Shown: piece after piece, positions 1 through 6,188 of the stretch
Layout of the letters: each line of letters begins with the position of its first letter
Numbering within the stretch: the stretch's first letter is position 1
NCBI GenBank assembly: GCA_038231495.1
Contig: JBBRLG010000288.1
Location: 1 to 9,298, forward strand
Origin: JBBRLG01 sp038231495
Lineage (GTDB): Bacteria > Planctomycetota > Planctomycetia > Gemmatales > Gemmataceae
Direction: 5' to 3'
DNA length: 9,298 nucleotides
The notes under the pieces: generated by a model
Database searches by the model: none
What the model was told of the DNA's origin: nothing
The model's input: the letters and a program-made list of their open reading frames with translations, nothing else
Program-made: the position numbers and the translations under genes

Positions 1-570
1 GATGTCGCGGTGGACGACGCCACGCTGGGCGGCGTGGGCCAGCCCGGCGGCGATCTGGAGCAGGTAGTGCAGCGCCTCGCCGACCGGCAGTCGGCCGCGG
101 TGTTCGAGGACCGTGCGCAGGTTTTCGCCTTCGACGAACTCGAAGGCGATGAAGTGCAACCGCTGGTCCTCACCGCAGAAAAAGACGCGGGCGACATTCT
201 CGTGGTCGAGCTTGGCGGCGCTGCGCGCCTCCTGGTGAAACCGACGCACGTTCTCCTCGTCGAGGGCCATGTCCGGCGGCAGGATTTTCAAGGCCACGAT
301 CCGGTCGAGCTGGGTGTCGCGGGCACGCAGCACGGCGGCCATGCCGCCGACGCCGATGCGATCGAGCAGTTCAAAGTGGGCGAGTTTGCGGCCGCGGATG
401 CCGTTAAAAGCTTCGTCGCTGGTCAGCGGTCGCGGGGTGTGCTTGGAAATAACGGTCGGCGAATTGTCGGCGGGGTCGCCGCCGGTAAGCGGCAGGATGG
501 AGGAATGGGGTTCCGCGTCGGCGGGGTGCCGTGCGTCGTCGGGAGGCAGGTCAGGGAGTGGCGCCGACAT
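1..570 (-). CDS. Hanks-type serine/threonine protein kinase, N-terminal part (cut by window edge)
   Basis: Reading the minus strand from the ATG at 570 gives 190 residues with no stop. A Pro/Asp-rich, probably disordered N-terminus of about 60 residues leads into a protein kinase N-lobe. The glycine loop is at 73-79 (GVGGMAA), the ATP-anchoring lysine is K95 in VALK, the likely alpha-C glutamate is E114 in FHQEARSA, the hinge is near 143-148 (FEFVEG), and the catalytic loop begins VVHRDI with D189. The reading ends at the edge, so the activation segment and anything after it are missing. The usual third loop glycine (GGMG) is alanine here. An in-frame TGA at 589-591 makes the ATG at 570 the first usable start, although only a weak GGGTG lies ahead of it. 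Planctomycete kinases of this type often carry a membrane segment and sensor repeats at the C-terminus; that cannot be checked here. The substrate is unknown. The kinase family call is certain. Confidence 0.94.
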   Translation of the reverse strand, partial: MSAPLPDLPPDDARHPADAEPHSSILPLTGGDPADNSPTVISKHTPRPLTSDEAFNGIRGRKLAHFELLDRIGVGGMAAVLRARDTQLDRIVALKILPPDMALDEENVRRFHQEARSAAKLDHENVARVFFCGEDQRLHFIAFEFVEGENLRTVLEHRGRLPVGEALHYLLQIAAGLAHAAQRGVVHRDI

Positions 571-575
571 GAAAC

Positions 576-597
576 ACCCGTACGGGTATCAACCCGT
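576..597 (-). promoter_or_regulatory. Nested inverted repeats just upstream of the kinase start
   Basis: Three ACCCGT/ACGGGT half-sites sit 6-27 bases before the kinase ATG. On the minus strand the order is ACGGGT, TGAT, ACCCGT, ACGGGT. The middle half-site can pair with the first (6-bp stem, TGAT loop) or form the 12-bp palindrome ACCCGTACGGGT with the last. It could be a dimeric operator or a small RNA switch over the ribosome site. Function is inference; only the symmetry is seen. Confidence 0.35.
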
Positions 598-744
598 CCC
601 TTGTCCGTGCGTTTGTGAGAACCCTGTCGAGCGTACCGGCTCCATCCGGCGACGGCGGGGCGGCGACAGGAACAAAACCCGGTCTCCGTCCCGCCGCGAG
701 AGATGTGAAAGCGGGAGAAGAACGGTCATCGCGCTAATAGGAAG

Positions 745-774
745 AATATACCCCGCAAACGGCGGCGGTGTCAA
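745..774 (-). promoter_or_regulatory. Sigma-70-type promoter facing the kinase gene
   Basis: On the minus strand a perfect -35 box TTGACA (774-769) is followed after 18 bases by the -10 box TATATT (750-745), five of six matches to consensus. Transcription should begin near 738, giving the kinase a leader of about 170 bases. In that leader an ATG at 729 opens a 46-codon frame that ends at 589, in the same frame as the kinase but separated from it by the TGA. No ribosome site precedes it. The match is unusually good for such GC-rich sequence; activity is not shown. Confidence 0.6.
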
Positions 775-901
775 TCAAAACCGCTGTGCGATTGATCGGG
801 GGGTGTGGCAAATGTGTCGGGACCGTGTGGTGGTCGCCGGGGGCGTCGTCCGCCACGCCGCGCGAGCCAATCGTTGTCTAACCGCGACGCCCCGGCTGGT
901 C

Positions 902-939
902 CGACCCTAGCCAAGCCAATCAACATATGGCGAGGGTCG
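902..939. repeat. Palindromic repeat unit, copy 1
   Basis: Arms CGACCCTAGCCA (902-913) and TGGCGAGGGTCG (928-939) pair at 11 of 12 positions around a 14-base loop. The unit is similar along its whole length, loop included, to the copy at 1040-1075 (shared AACAT before the right arm), so the two are probably copies of one element, not chance hairpins. No open frame or target-site duplication is evident. Confidence 0.6.
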
Positions 940-1023
940 AACCGCTTTGTCGCAAACGCTCTGCGCAAGACATCCGTAAACCCTTTTTCCGTATGCGCTT
1001 ACGCATCAGCACCGACGCCGGAT

Positions 1024-1075
1024 CGACCCTGGCCAATCTCGACCCTCGCCACGAATTTAACATTGGCGAGGGTCG
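1024..1075. repeat. Palindromic repeat unit, copy 2, preceded by an extra half-unit
   Basis: The full unit at 1040-1075 has perfect 12-bp arms, CGACCCTCGCCA and TGGCGAGGGTCG, with a 12-base AT-rich loop. A lone left arm, CGACCCTGGCCA, lies at 1024-1035, giving a direct repeat with a 16-base period. Together with the copy at 902-939 the 12-bp core occurs five times within 175 bases (three left arms, two right arms). This may be a dispersed genomic repeat, a multi-site protein-binding region, or a small non-autonomous element. Confidence 0.6.
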
Positions 1076-1093
1076 GCCTTTCCGGGTGTCGTT

Positions 1094-1123
1094 CGCGTGC
1101 GCCAGCGGACGCTGGCGCACGCG
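1094..1123. repeat. Long near-perfect hairpin
   Basis: The 13-base arm CGCGTGCGCCAGC (1094-1106) is followed by GGAC and its exact reverse complement (1111-1123). It begins 18 bases after the second palindromic repeat unit and may belong to the same element. There is no T-run on either side, so it is not a standard intrinsic terminator. It resembles extragenic palindromic repeats in shape, but I do not recognise the family. Confidence 0.6.
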
Positions 1124-1288
1124 CAAAAGCTGCCACCGTCGCTGAATGGCTCTCCGGTCACCACGGGGGAGAGGGCAGCAAGCGTTTCGCTCCCCCAAAG
1201 ATTTGCTACACCCGATTGATCGGAGCGCGGGCGGGGCACCCCCGCTCCGACGGCATGGTTTAGGCCGCAGAGCTTCCTTGCCCGTCTC

Positions 1289-1326
1289 AAAAAAGGAACG
1301 GGGCCGGGCAAACCGCCTGGCCCCGT
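1289..1326 (-). terminator. Rho-independent terminator of the minus-strand gene pair
   Basis: Read on the minus strand, 1326-1298 forms an 11-bp stem (10 Watson-Crick pairs and one non-canonical position) around a 7-base loop, followed by TCC and six T residues (1294-1289). It starts 22 bases after the stop codon at 1348, which is the expected place. In the other direction the stem is followed by ATCCCCTTTGTTTT, so weaker plus-strand termination is possible. Confidence 0.75.
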
Positions 1327-1347
1327 ATCCCCTTTGTTTTCGGTTGC

Positions 1348-1719
1348 TCAAGTCAGCTGCAATTCAGCGTCCTTCGCGTGCCGTGCCACCTCCAGGTACC
1401 GCTTTTGCTGCGGCTCTCCCCTGGACATGGACGCGCCGACGAAAAAGAAGAATCCCAGTTTCTGCGGACCGCAGGGCAACGTGACACTGAATTCGCCGGC
1501 GGTTCGCAGGATGTGCTTGACGCCCTTGATCTTGCACCCAACCACTTCGTTCGTCGTCATCGAGAGGTACACCGTCAGAAGGTCATCGACGCGCTCCTCG
1601 TAGCACCGCTCGTCGCGGAAGTAGTAGGTGACGTAATCGCCCACCGGGAAGTAGTGCGGTACGGCCCGGAAGCCCTGCGGCGGGTGGGTTTTGAGGTAGT
1701 CGTTCAAGGTCTGTTCCAT
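1348..1719 (-). CDS. Hypothetical protein, 123 residues, second gene of a two-gene unit
   Basis: I do not recognise the family. The start ATG at 1719 is chosen because GGAG (1728-1725) lies 5 bases ahead; an alternative start at 1794 would add 25 residues encoded inside the upstream gene. The protein has no signal peptide or membrane segment. It shows a compact alternating pattern typical of beta strands: YVTYYF near 29-34, then DDLLTVYLS and NEVVGCKIKGVKHI in the middle, and a run of four phenylalanines in GFFFFVG towards the C-terminus, with a charged tail. The start overlaps the end of the gene upstream by 16 bases, so translation is probably coupled, and a strong terminator follows. The ordered composition, good ribosome site and terminator argue for a real gene. 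Its job may be tied to the upstream product (partner, inhibitor or immunity-type protein), which is inference from gene order only. Confidence 0.75.
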   Translation of the reverse strand: MEQTLNDYLKTHPPQGFRAVPHYFPVGDYVTYYFRDERCYEERVDDLLTVYLSMTTNEVVGCKIKGVKHILRTAGEFSVTLPCGPQKLGFFFFVGASMSRGEPQQKRYLEVARHAKDAELQLT

Positions 1720-2130
1720 GTCCGCTCCGTAAAATCTGCCTGCCAAGACAACGGGTGGCCGGGGGCATCCGGGTCTTCGTCCCGCCAGCTCCAATCCGAG
1801 ACAACATAACCGCCCACGCCGACCCGCGCAAACACCAGAAAAACTTTGCCGTAACGCGGATCAAAAGCTGCGTCCGGCTCGTCGGGGTCCGCGGTCAACC
1901 GGACGGAGTAGCATAGGCTCTCCGCCTCGTTTTCGCGCCCCAGTCCCTGGAAGATGGCGTCAGGCTCCTGGACGGCTTCGCGGATGAAGCGGGCGTCTGC
2001 ATGCTTCCACTCCGGTCCGTCCCGCTCGATTTGCTCGATGGTGGAAAAGCTAAGAAAGAAGCTGGCACCGGACGTGCCGTTCGGGTGTCGTCCTTCCCCG
2101 ATAGGCAGCTGGTCTACTTGGTATCGGCAT
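1704..2130 (-). pseudogene. Hypothetical gene with a probable 1-base frameshift near its start; possible nuclease-fold protein
   Basis: A good -10 box (2155-2150) and the purine-rich site GGAGGT (2139-2134) point to an ATG at 2130, but that frame stops after 26 codons. The frame that continues to 1704 looks like a real protein yet has no ATG or GTG, only a TTG at 1898. Dropping one base from the GG at 2120-2121 joins the two and gives a coherent protein of about 141 residues starting MPIQVDQLPIG. Its visible features are HADARFIREA near 43-52 and two beta-like segments (VFLVFARV and GYVVSDWSWR). The layout of a short His/Arg helix, then PD-I, then strands recalls small BECR/RelE-type RNases found in phages and toxins, but I cannot confirm that. 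The defect may be a sequencing or assembly error, a recent mutation, or programmed shifting. The stop overlaps the next gene by 16 bases. Confidence 0.55.
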
Positions 2131-2149
2131 GAGACCTCCCTCCCCAGAG

Positions 2150-2177
2150 ATTATAGCGCCCGCCGGGCTACTGCAAA
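2150..2177 (-). promoter_or_regulatory. Promoter of the minus-strand gene pair
   Basis: On the minus strand the perfect -10 box TATAAT (2155-2150) is preceded after 16 bases by TTTGCA (2177-2172), four of six matches to the -35 consensus. A start near 2143 would leave a 13-base leader that contains the ribosome site and ends at the ATG at 2130. Confidence 0.55.
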
Positions 2178-2198
2178 CGGATTCCATCGGCGCTTGTG

Positions 2199-2204
2199 TA
2201 TAAT
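2199..2204 (+). promoter_or_regulatory. -10 box of the S9 peptidase promoter
   Basis: A perfect TATAAT on the plus strand, with no clear -35 hexamer at 16-18 bases, so an activator may help. The expected -35 area (about 2175-2182) abuts or overlaps the -35 of the opposing promoter. Transcription would begin near 2211, about 110 bases ahead of the peptidase start. Confidence 0.5.
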
Positions 2205-2320
2205 TCAATGGTTTCAAGGGGGATACTACCCCGCCCTTCGGTTCTTGCTTGCCCCTCCCCGCCGGCGCGGTTAGGATGCGGACACTTCGCGACCCCGACT
2301 ACCCGCCAGAGGAGGCTGCC

Positions 2321-4708
2321 ATGTTGCGCCGCGCCATACCTGCCTTCATTATCCTGCTGCTAATCGCCGCGACCATCCACGGACAAACCACCTATCAAAA
2401 AGCGCCGAAAGCCATCGCCGACGTCCTCGACGCCCCGGCCCAGCCGCAGGCGTCGCTAAGTCCGACGCGCGATTATCTGCTCCTCGTCGAGGCCGCACGC
2501 TACCCGACCATCGCCGAACTGTCCGAGCCGATGCTGCGACTTGCCGGCGTACGCTTCAGCCCGCGAACCGCCGGGCCGCACGCGCCGCCGCGCGTCGTCG
2601 GCCTCACGCTGATGGAAGTGGACGGCGGCAAGCGCACGAAAGTTGAAATGCCCGAAGGCGCGCGCCTCGGTCAGCCGGTGTGGTCGCCCGACGGCAAGCG
2701 CTTCGCCTTCACGCGCACCACCACGGACGCCATCGAGCTGTGGACAGCGGACACGCTCACCGGCAAGGCGAAGCAGGTTCCCAACCTGAAACTCAACGCG
2801 GTCCTCGGCGTGCCGTTTCACTGGATGCCGGACAGCAACGAATTGGTCTGCAAGGTCGTGGCCCAGGACGGCAAACCGCCGCAGGAGCCGCGCGTCCCCG
2901 CCGGCCCCGTCGTGCAGGAGAGCGACGGCAAGAAGTCGCCGGCCCGCACCTACCAGGACCTGTTGCAGACCGACCACGACGAAACGCTCTTCGAGTTCTA
3001 TGCCACCTGTTCCCTCGCCCGCGCCAACGTCGAGAAGGGTACTTTCAGCCTCCTCGGCAAGCCGGCCATGTGGTCCACGCCCAGCCCGTCGCCGGACGGC
3101 AAGTACCTGCTCGTCACGCGCATGCAGCGACCGTTCTCGCGCCTCAACCCCGCGTCGGCTTTTCCGCACACGGTCGCCGTCGTGCGTCCCAACGGCGAAG
3201 CCGTGGCCACGATTGCCGAACTGCCGCTGGCCGACAAGGTGCCGATCGAGGGCGTCCCCACCGGGCCGCGTCAGGTCCACTGGCATCCGACCCAGCCGGC
3301 CACGCTCGTCTGGGTCGAAGCCCTTGACGGCGGCGACCCCAAGGCGAAGGCGACGCACCGCGACCAGATCATGACCCAGCGAGTTGGTGAGGGTAAACCA
3401 GTGCCGCTCGCGAAAACGGAACACCGTTTCGCCGGCCTGACGTTCGCGGACCAGGGTGGCCTCGCCCTGCTCAGTGACGTGGACCGCAAGACGAAACACC
3501 AGCGCACGTTCCTCCTCGACACCGCCAAGCCCGACGGCGAACCGAAGCTGCTGTGGGACCGGTCCGTCAACGAGAAGTACAACCACCCCGGCACGCCGTT
3601 GACGCGCATGCTGCCGAGCGGCCACCCGGCCCTTTGGACGCACGACGGCAGGTTGTTCCTGCACGGCCAGGGCGCGACGCCAGGCGGCGATCGGCCGTTC
3701 CTCGACCGCTTCGACCCGCAGACGGGCAAGGCCGAACGCCTCTTCCGCTGCGACGAGGGCTGCTATGAAACGCCGGTCGCGCTCCTGGCCGACGACGGCG
3801 CGCGCTTCCTCACGCGCCGCGAGACGCCGACGGCACCGCCCAACCTCTACGCGCGCACCGCAGCCGGCAAGAAGCAGGCGCTGACCGAATTTACGGATCC
3901 CGCGCCGCAGCTGCGCGGGATCAAGAAACGGCTCGTCACCTACAAGCGCGCCGACGGCGTACCGCTGTCATTCACGCTCTACCTGCCGCCGGATTATAAG
4001 GAGGGCCAGCGGCTGCCGGCGTTCGTCTGGGCGTACCCGCGCGAGTTCACCGACGCGGACACCGCGGGCCAAGTCGGCGGCTCGCCCTACCGCTTCACGA
4101 CCCTCGCCGGCACCTCGCACCTGTTCCTCGTGTTGCAGGGCTACGCCGTCCTCGACGAGGTGACGATGCCGATCGTCGGCGACCCGGAGAAGGTGAACGA
4201 CACGTTCGTGGACCAACTCGTTGCCAGTGCCAAGGCCGCCATCGACAAGGCGGACGAAATGGGCGCGATCGACCGCAAGCGCGTGGGCATCGGCGGCCAC
4301 AGTTACGGGGCGTTCATGACGGCAAACCTGCTGGCGCACAGCGACCTGTTCCGCGCCGGCATCGCCCGCAGCGGAGCGTACAACCGCACGCTGACGCCGT
4401 TCGGCTTCCAGTCGGAACGGCGGACGCTGTGGGAGGCGCCGGAGACGTACTTGAAGATGTCGCCGTTCCTGTACGCGGACAAGATCAAGTCGCCGTTGCT
4501 CTTGATCCACGGCGCGGCGGACAACAACGACGGCACGTTCCCGATCCAGAGTGAACGGCTGTACCAGGCGGTCAAGGGCAACGGCGGCACGGTGCGGTTC
4601 GTGTCGCTGCCGCACGAGGCGCACGGCTACGCGGCGCGCGAGTCAGTCGAGCACACGCTTTATGAAATGACGGCCTGGCTCGACAAGCATGTGAAAAACG
4701 CGCCGTGA
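2321..4708 (+). CDS. Exported S9-family serine peptidase, glutamyl-endopeptidase (S9D)-like
   Basis: A protein of 795 residues. The ATG at 2321 is chosen over an in-frame ATG at 2249 because GGAGG (2311-2315) lies 5 bases ahead and a signal peptide begins there: positively charged LRR, a hydrophobic stretch (about 6-17), probable cleavage near HG-Q at 21-22. The middle is a beta-propeller with WSPDGK near 121 and SPDGK near 257. The C-terminal alpha/beta-hydrolase domain holds the triad: S661 in GHSYG (659-663), D734 in GAADNNDGTFP, and H768 in HEAHGY. The QSERLYQA and HGYAARES segments match plant and bacterial glutamyl endopeptidases more than prolyl oligopeptidase proper, hence the S9D call. 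Such enzymes cut short peptides, since the propeller keeps out folded proteins. It probably works in the periplasm on imported or shed peptides. The family is certain; the Glu preference is inferred. It is intact and of normal length. Confidence 0.93.
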   Translation: MLRRAIPAFIILLLIAATIHGQTTYQKAPKAIADVLDAPAQPQASLSPTRDYLLLVEAARYPTIAELSEPMLRLAGVRFSPRTAGPHAPPRVVGLTLMEVDGGKRTKVEMPEGARLGQPVWSPDGKRFAFTRTTTDAIELWTADTLTGKAKQVPNLKLNAVLGVPFHWMPDSNELVCKVVAQDGKPPQEPRVPAGPVVQESDGKKSPARTYQDLLQTDHDETLFEFYATCSLARANVEKGTFSLLGKPAMWSTPSPSPDGKYLLVTRMQRPFSRLNPASAFPHTVAVVRPNGEAVATIAELPLADKVPIEGVPTGPRQVHWHPTQPATLVWVEALDGGDPKAKATHRDQIMTQRVGEGKPVPLAKTEHRFAGLTFADQGGLALLSDVDRKTKHQRTFLLDTAKPDGEPKLLWDRSVNEKYNHPGTPLTRMLPSGHPALWTHDGRLFLHGQGATPGGDRPFLDRFDPQTGKAERLFRCDEGCYETPVALLADDGARFLTRRETPTAPPNLYARTAAGKKQALTEFTDPAPQLRGIKKRLVTYKRADGVPLSFTLYLPPDYKEGQRLPAFVWAYPREFTDADTAGQVGGSPYRFTTLAGTSHLFLVLQGYAVLDEVTMPIVGDPEKVNDTFVDQLVASAKAAIDKADEMGAIDRKRVGIGGHSYGAFMTANLLAHSDLFRAGIARSGAYNRTLTPFGFQSERRTLWEAPETYLKMSPFLYADKIKSPLLLIHGAADNNDGTFPIQSERLYQAVKGNGGTVRFVSLPHEAHGYAARESVEHTLYEMTAWLDKHVKNAP

Positions 4709-4754
4709 TGCCGCGCGGGCTGCGGCAACGCAAAGCCGCAAGCGGCAGTCGTGA

Positions 4755-4760
4755 TATGAT
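4755..4760 (+). promoter_or_regulatory. Weak candidate -10 box ahead of the B12-binding gene
   Basis: TATGAT matches the -10 consensus at five of six positions, with no convincing -35. It lies in the 105-base gap after the peptidase. The gap also holds a 6-bp hairpin (4721-4740) without a T-run and no recognisable cobalamin riboswitch. Readthrough from the peptidase promoter is equally possible. Confidence 0.25.
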
Positions 4761-4813
4761 GGAGCCTTGGCAAGGAACCTCTCCGTTTCCGCCGGCCCAC
4801 GGGAGCCGTCCGC

Positions 4814-5248
4814 ATGACCGACATCCCTGCCCCCATCCGCGTCGTCCTCGCGAAGGTCGGCCTCGACGGCCACGACCGCGGCATCAAGATCGTCGCCCGC
4901 GCCCTGCGCGACGCGGGCATGCAGGTCATCTACGCCGGCCTGTGGCAGACCCCCGAAGCCGTCGTCCGCACCGTCGCCGACGAGGACGCCGGCTGGCTCG
5001 GCCTCAGCATCCTCAGCGGTGCCCACATGACACTGGTGCCGCGCGTCCTGCAACTGCTGCGCGACGCCGGCATCGAACACGTCGGCATCCTGGTCGGCGG
5101 CATCATTCCGGAAACCGACATTCCGACGCTCCTCGAAATGGGCGTGGCCCGCGTCTTCGGCCCCGGCACCTCGCTGCCGGAAATCGTCGCCTTCCTGCAA
5201 GAGCGCGACCGTGGTGCGGCGGCCGCGGGGCGAGGCGGCCATGCTTGA
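4814..5248 (+). CDS. Stand-alone cobalamin (B12)-binding protein, methylmalonyl-CoA mutase C-terminal/small-subunit type
   Basis: A 144-residue cytoplasmic protein that is nearly all one Rossmann-like B12-binding domain. The base-off/His-on signature is complete: K14, then D18-G-H20-D-R-G23, where H20 would be the lower axial cobalt ligand and K14 and D18 its support; S65-I-L67 and G95-G96 line the nucleotide-tail pocket. GLDGHDRGIKIVARALRDAG is characteristic of the acid-CoA mutase C-terminal domain (methylmalonyl-, isobutyryl- and related mutases) rather than methionine synthase or glutamate mutase. With no TIM-barrel catalytic domain attached, it should act as the small subunit of a split mutase whose large subunit is encoded elsewhere. 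GGGAG (4801-4805) precedes the ATG by 8 bases. The MeaB GTPase gene overlaps its last 8 bases, which supports the mutase role. The exact acyl-CoA substrate cannot be told from the sequence. Confidence 0.92.
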   Translation: MTDIPAPIRVVLAKVGLDGHDRGIKIVARALRDAGMQVIYAGLWQTPEAVVRTVADEDAGWLGLSILSGAHMTLVPRVLQLLRDAGIEHVGILVGGIIPETDIPTLLEMGVARVFGPGTSLPEIVAFLQERDRGAAAAGRGGHA

Positions 5249-6155
5249 CCCTCTCCTGGAACGCTTCCGCAACCACGACCGCAACGCCCTGTCGCGCCTC
5301 GTCAGCCTGGTGGCGCGGGGCGAACGCTCGGACCAAATCCTGGAAAAACTTGGCCGCCCGGCGAGGCCGGCGCGCGTGGTCGCGCTCACGGGCAGCGGCG
5401 GCGTCGGCAAAAGTACGCTGACCGGCAAGCTGATCGAACAGGTTCGCGAACGCGGCCTGACGGTCGGGGTGTTGGCCTGCGACCCGCAAAGTCCGTTGAC
5501 CGGAGGCGCGCTCCTGGGCGACCGCTTCCGCATGCCGTCGCGGCCGGACGACGACGGCGTGTTCATCCGCAGCCTGGCGACGGCGGGCGGTCGCGGCGCG
5601 GTGGCGGAACACCTCGATGCCCTGATCCGCTTGCTGGAAGCATACGGCTTCGAGGTGATCCTGATCGAGACGGTCGGCGCCGGCCAGGGCGACACGGCGG
5701 TGCGCGGGCTGGTGGACGTGCTGGTGTTGTTGTTACAACCGGAGACCGGCGACGATCTGCAATGGGAGAAGGCCGGTTTGCTGGAGGTCGCCGACGCCAT
5801 CGTGATTCACAAGGCGGACTTGCCGGGCGCGGAGCGCGTCGAGGCGCAGGTGCTGGCAACGCAGGCTCTGTCGATGGCACCCCCGGTTCCTGTTTTGCGT
5901 GTTAGCGCGCGCACCGGCGCGGGGCTGGCGGAACTGTGGTCCGCGATTGCCGCCCTACCGTTGCGTCGCGGCAACAACGCCGGTGCCGGCGACCTGGTGG
6001 GGCTGGCGCAGGCGCTCCTTGCAGAGCGTTTCGCCGCGGCCCGCCGTGGTGGTGATGCCGATTTAGCCCTTTTGCTGGACCGCTGGCAGCGGGGCGAACT
6101 CGACGCCCGCACCGCCGCCGCGGAACTGCTACAACGGTTGGCACGGCATTCTTAG
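5241..6155 (+). CDS. meaB: MeaB/ArgK-type G3E GTPase, chaperone of a B12-dependent acyl-CoA mutase
   Basis: A 304-residue cytoplasmic GTPase. MeaB proteins gate loading of adenosylcobalamin into methylmalonyl-CoA-type mutases and protect them from inactivation. Visible motifs: P-loop GSGGVGKST at 51-59, the Mg/switch segment CDPQSPLTGGALLGDR at 80-95, ETVGAGQ at 143-149 (Walker B/G3), a base-recognition motif HKAD at 190-193 where NKxD is usual, and SARTGAG as a likely G5. The N-terminal helix (about 1-40) and C-terminal helices are family-like; length is at the short end of normal. The start at 5241 is preferred to a GTG at 5211 because GAGG (5232-5235) is 5 bases ahead and the N-terminus then matches the family. 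The 8-base overlap with the B12-binding gene implies coupled translation and a matched dose of the two products. Older databases call this ArgK (arginine transport kinase), a name now considered wrong. Confidence 0.93.
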   Translation: MLDPLLERFRNHDRNALSRLVSLVARGERSDQILEKLGRPARPARVVALTGSGGVGKSTLTGKLIEQVRERGLTVGVLACDPQSPLTGGALLGDRFRMPSRPDDDGVFIRSLATAGGRGAVAEHLDALIRLLEAYGFEVILIETVGAGQGDTAVRGLVDVLVLLLQPETGDDLQWEKAGLLEVADAIVIHKADLPGAERVEAQVLATQALSMAPPVPVLRVSARTGAGLAELWSAIAALPLRRGNNAGAGDLVGLAQALLAERFAAARRGGDADLALLLDRWQRGELDARTAAAELLQRLARHS

Positions 6156-6188
6156 AGCCTTTTAACCATCCTTTTACTCCTTATTAAA

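Larger units (their letters stand above)
775..1288. other. Intergenic stretch with no convincing gene, rich in inverted repeats
   Basis: Open frames here on both strands are Arg/Pro/Ser-rich, overlap each other, and lack ribosome sites or recognisable motifs, so I call no gene. The stretch instead holds a series of inverted repeats: 836-848 with 885-896 (12 pairs with one bulged G), 902-939, 993-1006 (ATGCG, CTTA, CGCAT), 1040-1075, 1094-1123, 1165-1171 with 1190-1196 (GGGGGAG/CTCCCCC), and 1220-1227 with 1243-1250 (TCGGAGCG/CGCTCCGA). No tRNA, rRNA or CRISPR array was seen. Decayed mobile-element ends or a structured RNA are possible readings. Confidence 0.55.

Noticed and set aside
10..618. 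202-codon open frame on the plus strand
   Set aside because: Antisense to the kinase N-lobe, where glycine loop, VALK and HRD motifs are clear on the minus strand.
902..1075. CRISPR array
   Set aside because: Only two full units of unequal length with an 100-base gap between them, plus a half-unit; no regular spacers and no cas genes.
805..1351. Overlapping 140-150 codon frames on both strands in the repeat-rich gap
   Set aside because: No ribosome sites, no motifs, mutually overlapping, Arg/Ser/Pro-rich. They run through the palindromic repeats and, on the minus strand, through the terminator.
2456..3664. 402-codon open frame on the minus strand
   Set aside because: Antisense shadow of the S9 peptidase propeller domain; Arg/Val/Gly-rich with no recognisable motif.
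4721..4740. Hairpin after the S9 peptidase as a terminator
   Set aside because: Only a 6-bp stem with an 8-base loop and no T-run; too weak to call.
4709..4813. Cobalamin riboswitch ahead of the B12-binding gene
   Set aside because: The gap is too short for the aptamer plus expression platform and shows no recognisable B12-box pattern.
4643..5800. 385-codon open frame on the minus strand
   Set aside because: Antisense to the peptidase end, B12-binding gene and GTPase, all three supported by motifs. Ser/Arg/Pro-rich low-complexity composition.
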